Assembly: GCA_904846265.1 (NCBI GenBank)
Contig: CAJHAA010000010.1
Span: forward strand, 62,001-126,000
From: Psychrobacter immobilis
GTDB lineage: Bacteria > Pseudomonadota > Gammaproteobacteria > Pseudomonadales > Moraxellaceae
Length of the DNA stretch: 64,000 bases
Direction of reading: 5' to 3'
Positions within the stretch are counted from its first letter, which is position 1. Each line of letters opens with the position of its first letter. The position numbers and the translations under genes were made by a program. The notes beneath the pieces are model-generated. The model saw only the letters and a program-made list of their open reading frames with translations, was not told the origin of the DNA and did not search any database. Of the stretch, positions 1 to 8,914 are shown in pieces.

Positions 1-593
1 ATATATTCACCACGTTGCTGCGTCTCAGTGAGACCATCACGATTTTCAGTAGACGGGACATTGAGAAAATTCCAGCCAATCATTAAGCTGCGAATGTTAA
101 AGGGAAATGGCAGGTCAGTTTTATATTTCGGTGCTTCATCGATAGCAGGTACGGTTTGCAGATAAGCAAACAACGCACTGATATCTTCTTCTTTCATGCC
201 ACTATAAGAAGGATATGGCATGGCAGGGTAAAGCATATGGCTTGGCGTACGACCTTTTTGCAACGCGCTCTTTAAATCCGCTTCGGTATAATCGCCGATA
301 CCATAACGTTTAGACGGGGTGATATTGGTTGAATAGATATCTCCCATCGGCGTTTCGATCGCTGTACCGCCAGTATAATCTTCGCCATGACATGCCATGC
401 AATCGGCCGCACGGGCAATGTAAGCACCGCGATTGACAAGCTCGCTATTGGCTGGACTAATATTAGGTAAACTGGCATTAGGCAAGCTAGCATTCGCTAG
501 GCTGGTATTGACGACGCTTGCGCCTTCAGCCATCGCAGCGCTGGAGGTCATACCAATGACGAGCATCGATAACATCACAGAAAGTGGCTTCAT
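1..593 (-). CDS. Cytochrome c, alcohol/gluconate dehydrogenase c-subunit type (C-terminus cut off by window edge)
   Basis: Reading leftward from an ATG at 591-593, 197 residues are visible before the window ends. Residues 1-22 form a signal peptide ending AMA, so the protein is exported. A c-type haem site CMACH lies at residues 65-69 (C65, C68, H69). It is followed by blocks typical of the membrane-bound alcohol/gluconate dehydrogenase cytochrome subunit: TPMGDIYSTNITP, GIGDY, LYPAMPYPSY (probable axial Met) and ALFAYL. Family members usually have three haem domains; only the first is seen. Its role would be electron transfer from a periplasmic dehydrogenase to the respiratory chain. Residues 31-45 repeat ASLPN/ASLAN. 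No dehydrogenase partner is visible, as the neighbour lies outside the window. Confidence 0.85.
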   Translation of the reverse strand, partial: MKPLSVMLSMLVIGMTSSAAMAEGASVVNTSLANASLPNASLPNISPANSELVNRGAYIARAADCMACHGEDYTGGTAIETPMGDIYSTNITPSKRYGIGDYTEADLKSALQKGRTPSHMLYPAMPYPSYSGMKEEDISALFAYLQTVPAIDEAPKYKTDLPFPFNIRSLMIGWNFLNVPSTENRDGLTETQQRGEY

Positions 594-787
594 AATATCC
601 TCATATAGCTGGCACCTAGGGTGTTGTAATTATTATTAGGACGAATGATTGAGATGAAAAATTTAATATTGAGCAAGCCTTAATGAGTGACGACTTGTTA
701 TACTCAATTGATAGTCCATTAAGTGAGGTAGCAAATCATCCAGTAAATGCTGAGTAAAATAGCGTGACAAAAGTAATTTCATAAGCG

Positions 788-810
788 TAGTTACTAAGCA
801 TAGTTACTAA
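788..810. repeat. Short tandem repeat
   Basis: TAGTTACTAAGCA at 788-800 is followed directly by TAGTTACTAA at 801-810, a head-to-tail repeat with a 13-base period. It could reflect slippage or a doubled binding site. Its function is unknown. Confidence 0.6.
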
Positions 811-908
811 ATGATGTCTACTCACTCTACTAATGTAAGACTATTTCGCTACTATTACTTAATGAGTAACGTATTGGTCTCAAATTTTTACAAAACGTAA
901 AGAACTGC

Positions 909-932
909 ATTATCATTATCAATTTTTGATAA
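909..932. promoter_or_regulatory. Possible Fur-type operator (palindrome)
   Basis: TTATCAA (916-922), spacer TTT, TTGATAA (926-932) is a perfect 7-3-7 palindrome. On the minus strand the same stretch reads GATAATGATAAT, the left two hexamers of the classical Fur box. The match to the full 19-mer is only about 14 of 19. It is about 320 bases from the start codon of each flanking gene, so the target is uncertain. Confidence 0.3.
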
Positions 933-1246
933 CGTAATATATTTTTTTATATTATAACAATAAGACATTTGAATAATACCTTTAAAATCAGTAACTAAAG
1001 TTCTATTTTTTGGGCGTATATCTTTTATAAAAAACCTATCATTGTAGATAGCTGTCAAAAATTTGCTTCATTTTTTGTCATCATCGATTTTAGTTGTACA
1101 TAATAGATACATAGACTTAAGTTAGCACTCGCTTTTTTTACCAGTCAGATTTTTATAATGCTACGAAACAAGCTATTGCACTGCACCATATTTTGTTTAT
1201 GATAGGCGCTATTTCCACGTTGCCGATCGCCGCCTGAGACACCACT

Positions 1247-1432
1247 ATGAAGTTACCGATTCTTGCTTATATACTTACATCAGCCCTGCTACTGACAGGC
1301 TGCCAATCATTTCAATTTGTCGACAGCCCTATCCCTGTGAATACCACCCCTACCAATAGTATCTTGGTCAAAAATACGCCTGCCACCACTGTGCAGGTTC
1401 AAAATAATACCAGTACAAAAAATCAAAAATAG
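1247..1432 (+). CDS. Small predicted lipoprotein
   Basis: A 61-residue protein with a lipoprotein signal: Lys2, a hydrophobic core and the lipobox LLTGC with the lipidated cysteine at residue 19. The mature part is only about 43 residues, rich in Thr, Asn, Pro and Val, with no recognised domain. It resembles the very small lipoproteins common in Moraxellaceae, but the family is not identified. The ribosome site is weak (TGAGA ahead of ATG). It is followed after about 30 bases by a bidirectional terminator, which supports a real transcription unit ending here. It should sit in the periplasmic face of a membrane; function unknown. Confidence 0.6.
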   Translation: MKLPILAYILTSALLLTGCQSFQFVDSPIPVNTTPTNSILVKNTPATTVQVQNNTSTKNQK

Positions 1433-1460
1433 TGCCATCACACTCATAAAATAAGCAAAA

Positions 1461-1493
1461 AAAAGGCAGATATCAGTTTGATATCTGCCTTTA
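1461..1493. terminator. Bidirectional rho-independent terminator
   Basis: GGCAGATATCA (1465-1475), loop GTT, TGATATCTGCC (1479-1489) is a perfect 11 bp stem. An A-run lies on the left and a short T-run on the right. It sits between the convergent lipoprotein and flavodoxin genes and can serve both. Confidence 0.85.
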
Positions 1494-1535
1494 ATGTTTA
1501 ATAAATTACCTTGAATGACTCAATAGCCATTCATT

Positions 1536-2138
1536 TCAAGGGCGCGCCGCCGGCTGATGCTTGATAATTGTCTTGGCCAAATGATCGCCGAACCAAATAG
1601 CCGTATCAATATCTCCCCGTCCTGGCGTTTCCTCAGGGGGACCATCAAGCGACTGGGTCATCAAGCCCAAAAAGCTAGATAAACGGTTTAAATCATGAGC
1701 CTCATGACCTGTCGGCATCAGCGGTAATCCAATCCAGTTCATGCCATGCTGCATCGCATACAAAGAAATCTGCTGTAATACCGCCAGCTTATCACCGCTC
1801 AGCCCACCAGAGTTGGCAAAAGCGGCTGCCCACTTGCCTTCCCATTTACGATGATACCAGCGCTTTGAGGTTTCATCCATAAAAGTCTTAAATTCAGCAG
1901 TGACACTACCCATATATACGGCACTACCGAAAACCAGCAAATCCGCCTGATCCAAATAATCCCAGTCAACCTTGTGGACATCAACGGCTTTGGCCTGTGC
2001 TGCTGGCAATTGCTGATGCGCCCCTTTAACGATCGCTTCAGCGACGCGCTTGGTATGACCGTAGTTGCTATGATAAATAACAGCAATAGATACAGTTGGT
2101 GTGCTATCAGTAGTGGACGATTTGGCAGGTGTATTCAT
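1536..2138 (-). CDS. Flavodoxin-family protein (WrbA/NAD(P)H:quinone reductase-like)
   Basis: A 200-residue flavodoxin-fold protein. After a 15-residue polar N-terminus comes strand VSIAVIYHSNYGH with the FMN-phosphate loop SNYGHTKRVAEAI (about residues 24-36). Further FMN-loop blocks are FGSAVYMGSVTAEFKTFMDET (about 71-91) and AAAFANSGG with HGMNWIGLPL. This pattern fits the flavodoxin_2/WrbA-like group that reduces quinones with NAD(P)H in the cytoplasm. Exact substrate cannot be told from sequence. It lies downstream of pgeF and rluD on the same strand with an 86-base gap, so co-transcription is possible. Ribosome site is weak. Confidence 0.8.
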   Translation of the reverse strand: MNTPAKSSTTDSTPTVSIAVIYHSNYGHTKRVAEAIVKGAHQQLPAAQAKAVDVHKVDWDYLDQADLLVFGSAVYMGSVTAEFKTFMDETSKRWYHRKWEGKWAAAFANSGGLSGDKLAVLQQISLYAMQHGMNWIGLPLMPTGHEAHDLNRLSSFLGLMTQSLDGPPEETPGRGDIDTAIWFGDHLAKTIIKHQPAARP

Positions 2139-2224
2139 ACAAACTCTAATAATGGCTATAAATGGTTAAATAAAAACAATATAAGTTCAACAGTTAATCG
2201 CGCGCAACAGCAAATAGCGTAATC

Positions 2225-3187
2225 CTACGCAGCGCCACGTACAATGACCAGCGCCATTCGACCTGTGGCAGGCTGCTGCAAATGCGTTTGACGCCGATAA
2301 GAATAATAGTGGTCATCAGTATAACTACAACTGCTAGATAAGGTGTCATCTACTATAACGCCCGCCGCACTAAGCTGATCCGCTGCCAACTTTGGTAAGT
2401 TTAGCTTGATTTTCATTGCGTCAACTTTGTTACAGCTTGACAGCTTATCAACCGTATCCTGTACATGTTGAGTATTGCTATCGCCTTTAATAGTAGCCAC
2501 AGAATCTATGACATATAACGAATCAAAATGTTCAATACTGGCTGTGTTCAATAACTTATTTTCTGTGCAACCTTTTAATAATTGATTGCGAACTTGAGCG
2601 CCAACTTCATAGCTGTCTTGACTGATACAAACACCAATCCAAGCTTTGATTTGTCCCGATTGCGTAAAGCATTGCACAGTCGCTTGAATGACCCCGCAAG
2701 CCAGACCTTGCCAACCTGCGTGAATCGCTGCCATTTGACCACTAGCTGGCTGATATAAGACTATCGGTACGCAGTCAGCCGTCATTATCGCAAGCCCAAG
2801 CCCTTGTTGCCGACTGACCATCGCGTCAGCAGACATTGGCGTCATACCTAGCGCCGTGCCATCAACATCATGAATTTGCTTACCGTGAACTTGGTTAACC
2901 CAGTGTAAGCGTTTGATGAGTACGCGTTTGCATGTCGACGATAAGGATGCAAGCTGCTCATTGATGGCAGATAATAAACGCATGCGATTGCTCAGTACTT
3001 TTGCAGCATCGTCATTGACATGCAAACCTAAATTTAGCTCACCATAATTCGCTTGGCGTTGCTGTCGTACCAGCTGTTCTGTGGACTGGCCTTGTGAGTC
3101 AACGTCATCGCTTGAAAAGGCAGCCGTTTGAAAAACAGCCACATCATCAATCTGTGCAAGCAATGTCATAGGAAACTGATGAGTCAT
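2225..3187 (-). CDS. pgeF: Peptidoglycan editing factor / purine nucleoside-acting laccase-fold protein
   Basis: 320 residues of the YfiH/DUF152 family. Recognisable blocks are LGLHVNDD, WVNQVHGKQIHDVD, ADAMVSRQQGLGLAIMTADC with PIVLY, and AAIHAGWQGLACGVI. The His and Cys residues in these blocks are the metal-site residues of the family. E. coli YfiH prevents misincorporation of the wrong amino acid into peptidoglycan, and relatives act on adenosine and inosine. This protein is longer than the usual 240-260 residues because of an insertion near residues 225-260 (rich in Asp, Ser and Val) and an N-terminal extension. It follows rluD by 106 bases on the same strand, the usual rluD-pgeF order. 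Confidence 0.9.
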   Translation of the reverse strand: MTHQFPMTLLAQIDDVAVFQTAAFSSDDVDSQGQSTEQLVRQQRQANYGELNLGLHVNDDAAKVLSNRMRLLSAINEQLASLSSTCKRVLIKRLHWVNQVHGKQIHDVDGTALGMTPMSADAMVSRQQGLGLAIMTADCVPIVLYQPASGQMAAIHAGWQGLACGVIQATVQCFTQSGQIKAWIGVCISQDSYEVGAQVRNQLLKGCTENKLLNTASIEHFDSLYVIDSVATIKGDSNTQHVQDTVDKLSSCNKVDAMKIKLNLPKLAADQLSAAGVIVDDTLSSSCSYTDDHYYSYRRQTHLQQPATGRMALVIVRGAA

Positions 3188-3293
3188 GGCTGATTTACCG
3201 TCTTAATGAGTCATTTTTATGTCACGGATCGCTATTTACTACTAGGCTCTGTTTTTTACAAGCGGCTTTACGCTCTCGCCTATAAGGAGCGGT

Positions 3294-4562
3294 CTACTCG
3301 TCATCATAGCCATCACTTAGCACAGCCATCAACTGCTGCATATCTTCAGGCAGTGGTGTGGTGACTTCAATATCTTCACCAGTCGTTGGATGCACGAAAC
3401 CCAGTGTATAGGCATGCAAGGCTTGACGTGGAAAATTATTAATCGCTTGACGCTGGGCTTCTGTCAGTCCTGCCCGCAGTTGACGACGACCACCATAGAC
3501 ACGATCACCCACTATCGGATAAGTCACATGACTTAAATGCACGCGAATTTGGTGAGTGCGTCCCGTTTCAAGACCCACATCCAACAGGCAATAATTGCCA
3601 TTAAGCGCGGTCACATTCAGTAAATGAGTCACAGCTTCGCGTCCTGCCGTCATTACCGTCATTTTAGTACGCTGGTTGCGGTGACGACCGATTGGCGCGT
3701 CAATACGGCGATGGCGCGATAGACTCGCTGCATCCCCTGCTACCACACATTGATAGTGACGATAGACCGACTTGTCCTTTAATTGCTCCATCAGCGCAAG
3801 CTGTGCTGGCTTGGTTTTGCCAATCAACAATAGCCCTGAGGTATCTTTATCAATACGGTGCACCAGACCTGCACGCGGCAGATGGTGCTGCTGCGGATAG
3901 TGATACAGCAGTGCATTGACCAAGGTGCCGGTTTGATTGCCCGCACCAGGATGCACTACCATGCCAACAGGTTTATTGATGACCAATACGTCATCATCTT
4001 CATAGACCACATCGATGTCTATATTTTCTGGTTGATCTTCACTATGCTGCTCTAATGTGGTCGTTAACTGCAGCACATCACCCGCTCTGACACGAATTTT
4101 TGGTTTTTGCACGCCACCGTTATACAGCAGGCTGCCATCACTGATCCAACCTTGTAATTGAACACGTGAAAAATCGGTAAATATTTTTGAAGCCAATTTA
4201 TCAATACGTAAACCAGCTTCGTCTTCTATAACCGTATGCGTCATATTAATAATTACTGGCACTACTTGACCGGCGGCTGACGCTTCATCATCGTCGCTAT
4301 CATCAATGTCGTCAACATCTTCATCGCTGCTATCTATCATATCGTCGTCAAGCACATCACTATCTTTTAACATAGCTTCTTCTGACACAGCGTCTTCTAA
4401 AACATGATCGCCATGGCTGTGCTCATCAAGCATCGACTGATTATCGTCAGGTAATTCACTATTATTTAAAACGTCATTTGGCATCGGTGACTCTTGTGCT
4501 GATGAATCAGTCTGTCGTGATTGATTCGGTGGTAAATGGGTAGTCATAGCATTATTATTCAT
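3294..4562 (-). CDS. rluD: 23S rRNA pseudouridine synthase RluD
   Basis: 422 residues. An S4 RNA-binding domain spans about 115-170 (GLRIDKLASKIFTDFSR...GWISDG). The RluA-type synthase domain follows with VINKPVGMVVHPG and the catalytic motif HRIDKDTSG at 235-243 (Asp238). Later blocks are ETGRTHQIRVHL and YPIVGDRVYGG. RluD makes pseudouridines 1911, 1915 and 1917 in helix 69 of 23S rRNA. Residues 1-108 are an extension absent from E. coli RluD, with a strongly acidic Asp/Glu/Ser stretch at about 60-95. The true start could be internal; no strong ribosome site marks the first ATG. It diverges from bamD, as in other Moraxellaceae. Confidence 0.92.
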   Translation of the reverse strand: MNNNAMTTHLPPNQSRQTDSSAQESPMPNDVLNNSELPDDNQSMLDEHSHGDHVLEDAVSEEAMLKDSDVLDDDMIDSSDEDVDDIDDSDDDEASAAGQVVPVIINMTHTVIEDEAGLRIDKLASKIFTDFSRVQLQGWISDGSLLYNGGVQKPKIRVRAGDVLQLTTTLEQHSEDQPENIDIDVVYEDDDVLVINKPVGMVVHPGAGNQTGTLVNALLYHYPQQHHLPRAGLVHRIDKDTSGLLLIGKTKPAQLALMEQLKDKSVYRHYQCVVAGDAASLSRHRRIDAPIGRHRNQRTKMTVMTAGREAVTHLLNVTALNGNYCLLDVGLETGRTHQIRVHLSHVTYPIVGDRVYGGRRQLRAGLTEAQRQAINNFPRQALHAYTLGFVHPTTGEDIEVTTPLPEDMQQLMAVLSDGYDDE

Positions 4563-5329
4563 AGCAGATTTATATATGGCAAAGCGCCTGACATGGTTTT
4601 GAAAGGTAGCTTTTGAGAAAATTTCTAATAAAGTGTTAAGCGTAACGCTATAAAAAACAAAAGGCCATTCGCTATCAATCGCTTATCATAAAAGCGATCG
4701 TCGTCGAAAAAAGCGGAGGCAATACCGTGCTAGTGTATCACGCCAAGCGCCTAAGCCCTATAGAAGCTGTGTGTTATCTGTCATTTTTTGATTATCCTGC
4801 AGCGAGCGTCAGCGCCGTACTTAACTCTCTAAAATATGACATTGCTGTAATTTACTGTATATTTGTCAGTGTCAGCGACATTCGATATCGCTCGTGACAG
4901 CAGCTCATGTTAAAATGCCAAACTGACATGCGCTGGTGTACAGCTCATTGCGAGCAGCAGCATATCGCACCTGTGTTGCAGTAGACTAATAACTGTACGA
5001 TACTGACTCAAATTCGATGAGCACGATTGGATTAAGTATAATATAGATGGCGAAAAAATAGACGAAGCAAGCGTTATTCTATAAAGTATAGCCATATTTT
5101 GCTGTATGCTATGCCACTGTATGCTTATCGAATTTTTTATTAAAAGCATTTGGTTTGATATAAACCCTATGCCATCAAGCGTTTTTTAATAACGATAACT
5201 GGTATGTCCGATGATTGACATAGTAGATGACAGACCACTATTGATGCCTACGCATCGTTTTTTATCATTAACCTAATATCTAGTATGATAGCGTCGCTGC
5301 TATTATACGTCTTGTGTCGGAGAAGAAGT
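4563..5329. other. Gene-free gap between divergent rluD and bamD
   Basis: About 770 bases with no supported gene. A frame on the minus strand near 4910-5149 has atypical composition and no ribosome site. Both promoters should lie here. No clear repeat, structured RNA or transposon end was found. Confidence 0.6.
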
Positions 5330-6532
5330 ATGCAAGCTGTTGGCAATACGTTTATCAAACTGTCCTCAATAACCCTACTTGCGCTAAGCGTAAACTTAGT
5401 GGGCTGTCAGACTTTCAAAAACCTGACTGGCGGTAAAGACGTCGATGCAGTAGAAACTGCCGAAAAATCAGAGCAGAACTATTATAACGACGCCATTACC
5501 CAGATTGATAAAGGCCGCTATACACAAGCCATCGAAGATTTGACCAATCTGCGCACTTTTTATCCTACTGGACAGTACGCTGAGCAAGCATTACTCGACA
5601 TGATGTACGCACAATATGCCAGTGGTAAGTATGAAATGGCAGCCGCCAGCGCTGAGCAATTTATTAATCTATATCCTTCTAACCCGCAAGTCAGCTACGC
5701 TTACTATGTGCGCGGCGTGGCCAATATGCAAGGCTCATCAGAAGGTCTGAAACTGTTTAAGCTCAATCAAGCTGAGCGTGATACCGCCTATTTACGTATT
5801 GCCTTCGCGAACTTTCAAGAGCTTATTAACAAGTACCCTAACAGCCCTTACGCGCCAGATGCCGCTCAGCGCATGACTTTCATTTACAATCAGTTTGCTG
5901 AAAGTGAGATGAGTGCCGCCAACTGGTATATCGAGCGCGAAGCTTATGTCGCTGCTGTTAACCGCGCCAAATGGGTGTTTCAATACTATCCACTTAGTGA
6001 ATCCATCCCAGACGCAATCGCGGTCTTAGCTTATAGCTATGACAAATTGGGTATGTCTGATTTGGCAGCAGAATACAAAACTCTATTACAGATTAATTAT
6101 CCCAACATGTTAAGTGCTGATAGACGCGTTAAACTCGACACCAAACGTGAGCGTTCTTTCATCAACAAATTGACTTTTGGGCAGTTAAGTCGTTTTAACA
6201 AAGATACTTCATCAGTTGCGACAGGCGACTATAACGGCGCGACCAAAACTCAGGTTATTCGTAACGCCAGTCAATTGAGACTGCCAAGCGATAATGCAGC
6301 AGCAGCCAGTGCAGCGCAAGGTACTTCACCTGTGCGCGCCAATAGTGGCATCAATATCGGCTTAGGTCTGCCTGAAGCATCCGCTGAGCGCATTACTAGC
6401 CAATCGAGCACTGGCTCTACGGCAAGAGAAGCCAATGTCGATCCACAAAACACCAATCCTGTACGCCGTACGACATTGCCTGTTCAAGGGATTGATATCC
6501 TGCCAGCAGATGTCGATATGAATGATGAATAA
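5330..6532 (+). CDS. bamD: Outer-membrane assembly lipoprotein BamD
   Basis: 400 residues from the ATG at 5330. This start is chosen over an upstream in-frame ATG because GGAGAAG sits just ahead of it and it yields a proper lipoprotein signal with lipobox LVGC (Cys26). TPR-like helices follow: YNDAITQIDKGRYTQAIEDLTNL, YPTGQYAEQALLDMMYAQY, FINLYPSNPQVSYAYYVRG and INKYPNSPYAPDAAQRM, all matching BamD/ComL. It is an essential part of the BAM complex that folds beta-barrel proteins into the outer membrane. It is much longer than E. coli BamD (245 residues); residues beyond about 260 form a Ser/Thr/Ala-rich tail of unknown role. A terminator follows. Confidence 0.95.
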   Translation: MQAVGNTFIKLSSITLLALSVNLVGCQTFKNLTGGKDVDAVETAEKSEQNYYNDAITQIDKGRYTQAIEDLTNLRTFYPTGQYAEQALLDMMYAQYASGKYEMAAASAEQFINLYPSNPQVSYAYYVRGVANMQGSSEGLKLFKLNQAERDTAYLRIAFANFQELINKYPNSPYAPDAAQRMTFIYNQFAESEMSAANWYIEREAYVAAVNRAKWVFQYYPLSESIPDAIAVLAYSYDKLGMSDLAAEYKTLLQINYPNMLSADRRVKLDTKRERSFINKLTFGQLSRFNKDTSSVATGDYNGATKTQVIRNASQLRLPSDNAAAASAAQGTSPVRANSGINIGLGLPEASAERITSQSSTGSTAREANVDPQNTNPVRRTTLPVQGIDILPADVDMNDE

Positions 6533-6610
6533 TGCGCTAGATTTAAGGCAACGTCTCTTCTTCAATTAAGAGAACGTTTCTTCTTCTTAGTACATCAACG
6601 CACATCATGA

Positions 6611-6648
6611 AAAAAATAAGGTCAACAACAGAGTTGGCCTTATTTTTT
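6611..6648 (+). terminator. Rho-independent terminator of bamD
   Basis: AAAAATAAGGTCAAC pairs with GTTGGCCTTATTTTT (one G-T wobble) around a short loop, ending in a T-run. It sits about 80 bases after the bamD stop codon. Confidence 0.8.
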
Positions 6649-6739
6649 CTGTTTCTGTTTCATTATCTATGCCCAATATTGTTTGTGCCCAATATTGCCT
6701 ATGCTTAAGATAATACACCTATGGTAAACTGTTTTTTGC

Positions 6740-8914
6740 ATGAGTATTCCAAATCACATTCTCGACCAATTAAATAGCCAAGCTGACTTAATCAGTATCA
6801 TTGGGCGTCATACGACGCTTAAACGTGCTGGTAGTGAGTTTAAAGGCTGCTGTCCATTTCATGGTGAAAAGTCGCCCTCTTTTTATGTCAATCCACAAAA
6901 AAACATCTATCACTGCTTTGGCTGTAGTGTCGGCGGTAATGCCATCAGTTTTTTACGCGATTATGAAAATTTAACTTTTATTGAAGCGGTTAATGAGCTA
7001 TCAAAGCAGACGGGTATCGAAGTCCCAAAAGAAGAACAACAAAACGTCAGCTACCAGCGCCGTGTACCAAAATCGATTGCACCACCGTCAATACCTAGTC
7101 CGACTATCAACGCTAAAAGTGACGCTAAAAGTCCTGCTCAAGCAATTAATGCGCCTTCTATTAACGCTACTTCGGCTATTCAGCAACAAAACCAGTACGG
7201 CGATACCGATCAGCCCGTTTATCACGACAGTAGCAACGGCTACGATGAGTATCCACCGCTAGATGCTTACGACTCAGCGTCTTATCCAGAAGATTCTTAT
7301 GGCGCAGACTACCAAGATGATAATAGCTATCCGCCAGCATGGTTGACAGGTGGCGATACTGACGCTGCGGCATTGTACGATGATCATAGCGTTTCCGATA
7401 AAGACGGTAACCTGTATGAGCTGTTAGAGCAAATCCAGCAGTTTTATCAGCACAATCTCACCCTTCATCCGCATGCTAAGCACTATTTTTTATCGCGTGG
7501 CATCACCGAAGACATCTTTGAGACCTTTGGTTTAGGCTATGCGCCCTTTGGGTGGCAGCATCTTGAGCATCAGTTTCCACAAGATATTGAAGGGCTAAAG
7601 GCGCTTGGTTTGGTGCGCCAATCAGAGTCAGGGCGCGACTATGATCTACTCCGTGATCGGGTCATTTTCCCGATTCGAGACAATCAAGGACGCACCATTG
7701 GTTTTGGTGGGCGGGCGCTCGATGATGAGGTAAAACCCAAATATATCAACTCCTCTGACTCACCCGTTTTTCATAAACAGCATGTGCTGTATGGCTATTA
7801 TGAATCACGCCAACAACGTGCCGACAGCTGGCTGTTGGTCGAAGGCTATATGGATGTGATTGCCCTTTACCAAGCGGGTATTTATGGCGCTATTGCTTCC
7901 ATGGGTACGGCGATAAATGAAAGCCAAATCTCACGATTACTGACGCTGAACCCAACCCTAACGTTGAGCTTTGATGGCGATAGCGCGGGACAAAAAGCGG
8001 CTTGGCGTACTCTTGAAGTTGCCCTACCCGTACTGGCCGATGATAAAGAGTTGCGGTTTTTGACCCTACCAAATAATCATGATCCTGATACGTTTATTAA
8101 GAGTCAGGGCGGCGATGCCATGCGTGAGCAAATCGCGAATGCCATGCCATTGTCACAGTATATTTTTGCGTATTTAAGTGAGCGTTACGATTTAACCTTG
8201 GCAGAAGGCAAAGCCAAGCTCATGTCACAAGTACGTGCCTTGACCACTGCATTACCTAAAGGCAGTAGCTTTCGCTATTTGCTGAACAATGACGTCTATC
8301 AGAAGCTGGGTGGTAAACGTAGCCAAAATATCGAAGCCAAAGATGCGCTGCTAGATTTTGATGGTGACATGACCATCAGTCAGCAATTGCAGCTTTGTTT
8401 TTTGTTTCAGCCACGCGCCTTAATTGAAGACCCTATCGAAGCCATTTGGCAGCAGGCAGGTATTAATGATTTACAACTGCCAGCACACATCAAGCAAAAA
8501 GCCGCGCCTGACATCTTGCGTCCGCTTGCTTGGGAAGATTTGCAAGATATCGCCTTGCTGGATATCGTTAGCACCATCAAACGCTGCCTGAATCATTTAC
8601 CCAAAGATGCCAACGCCGCCGCACACTTTATATTGTCTAATGTCAAACCAATCACCCAAGACACACTTAGCCGTAGCTGGGGCGGATTTTATAAGACATT
8701 AATTGGCAGAAATATTTTGAGCTTGGATGAGTTGATCGAAAACTTGGTGATGCAGTTGCTCAAGTTACATCTGCAAAAAAAGATGCAAGAGCTCATCAAA
8801 AATCCTGATCATATCAAGCTGGCGATTGTCCGTAAGCAGTCGCAATTATTAAATGATTGGCTACGCGCGCAGCAAGCTGAGCAGTCAGCGCAGATGGCGA
8901 CGGTGAAATCTTAA
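6740..8914 (+). CDS. dnaG: DNA primase
   Basis: 724 residues. The CHC2 zinc-binding domain has C38, H41, C59 and C62 (CPFHGEKSPSF...YHCFGC). The catalytic core contains GRALDDEVKPKYINSSDSPVF, the Toprim motif VEGYMDVIALYQAG and the metal-binding LSFDGDSAGQKAA. A C-terminal helicase-binding region ends the protein. It makes RNA primers at the replication fork. Between zinc domain and core, residues about 100-222 are an unusually long linker, first Pro/Ser/Ala/Asn-rich and then Tyr/Asp-rich. E. coli DnaG is 581 residues; most of the excess is this linker. rpoD follows after 570 bases, but rpsU is not upstream, so the classical rpsU-dnaG-rpoD operon is broken. The ribosome site is poor. Confidence 0.97.
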   Translation: MSIPNHILDQLNSQADLISIIGRHTTLKRAGSEFKGCCPFHGEKSPSFYVNPQKNIYHCFGCSVGGNAISFLRDYENLTFIEAVNELSKQTGIEVPKEEQQNVSYQRRVPKSIAPPSIPSPTINAKSDAKSPAQAINAPSINATSAIQQQNQYGDTDQPVYHDSSNGYDEYPPLDAYDSASYPEDSYGADYQDDNSYPPAWLTGGDTDAAALYDDHSVSDKDGNLYELLEQIQQFYQHNLTLHPHAKHYFLSRGITEDIFETFGLGYAPFGWQHLEHQFPQDIEGLKALGLVRQSESGRDYDLLRDRVIFPIRDNQGRTIGFGGRALDDEVKPKYINSSDSPVFHKQHVLYGYYESRQQRADSWLLVEGYMDVIALYQAGIYGAIASMGTAINESQISRLLTLNPTLTLSFDGDSAGQKAAWRTLEVALPVLADDKELRFLTLPNNHDPDTFIKSQGGDAMREQIANAMPLSQYIFAYLSERYDLTLAEGKAKLMSQVRALTTALPKGSSFRYLLNNDVYQKLGGKRSQNIEAKDALLDFDGDMTISQQLQLCFLFQPRALIEDPIEAIWQQAGINDLQLPAHIKQKAAPDILRPLAWEDLQDIALLDIVSTIKRCLNHLPKDANAAAHFILSNVKPITQDTLSRSWGGFYKTLIGRNILSLDELIENLVMQLLKLHLQKKMQELIKNPDHIKLAIVRKQSQLLNDWLRAQQAEQSAQMATVKS

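Larger units (their letters stand above)
594..1246. other. Gene-free gap between divergent genes
   Basis: This 650-base AT-rich stretch lies between the cytochrome gene (leftward) and a small lipoprotein gene (rightward). No convincing reading frame was found. It holds a 13 bp tandem repeat near 788-810 and a Fur-like palindrome at 916-932, listed separately. Promoters for both flanking genes should lie here, but none stands out at consensus level. Confidence 0.6.

Noticed and set aside
272..493. Minus-strand 73-codon frame
   Set aside because: It overlaps the cytochrome c gene in another frame; the CxxCH-containing frame is the real one.
433..639. Plus-strand frame with repeated GKLA pentapeptides
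   Set aside because: Antisense shadow of the ASLPN repeats in the cytochrome N-terminus.
4910..5149. Minus-strand 79-codon frame in the rluD-bamD gap
   Set aside because: No ribosome site, odd composition and no recognisable domain.
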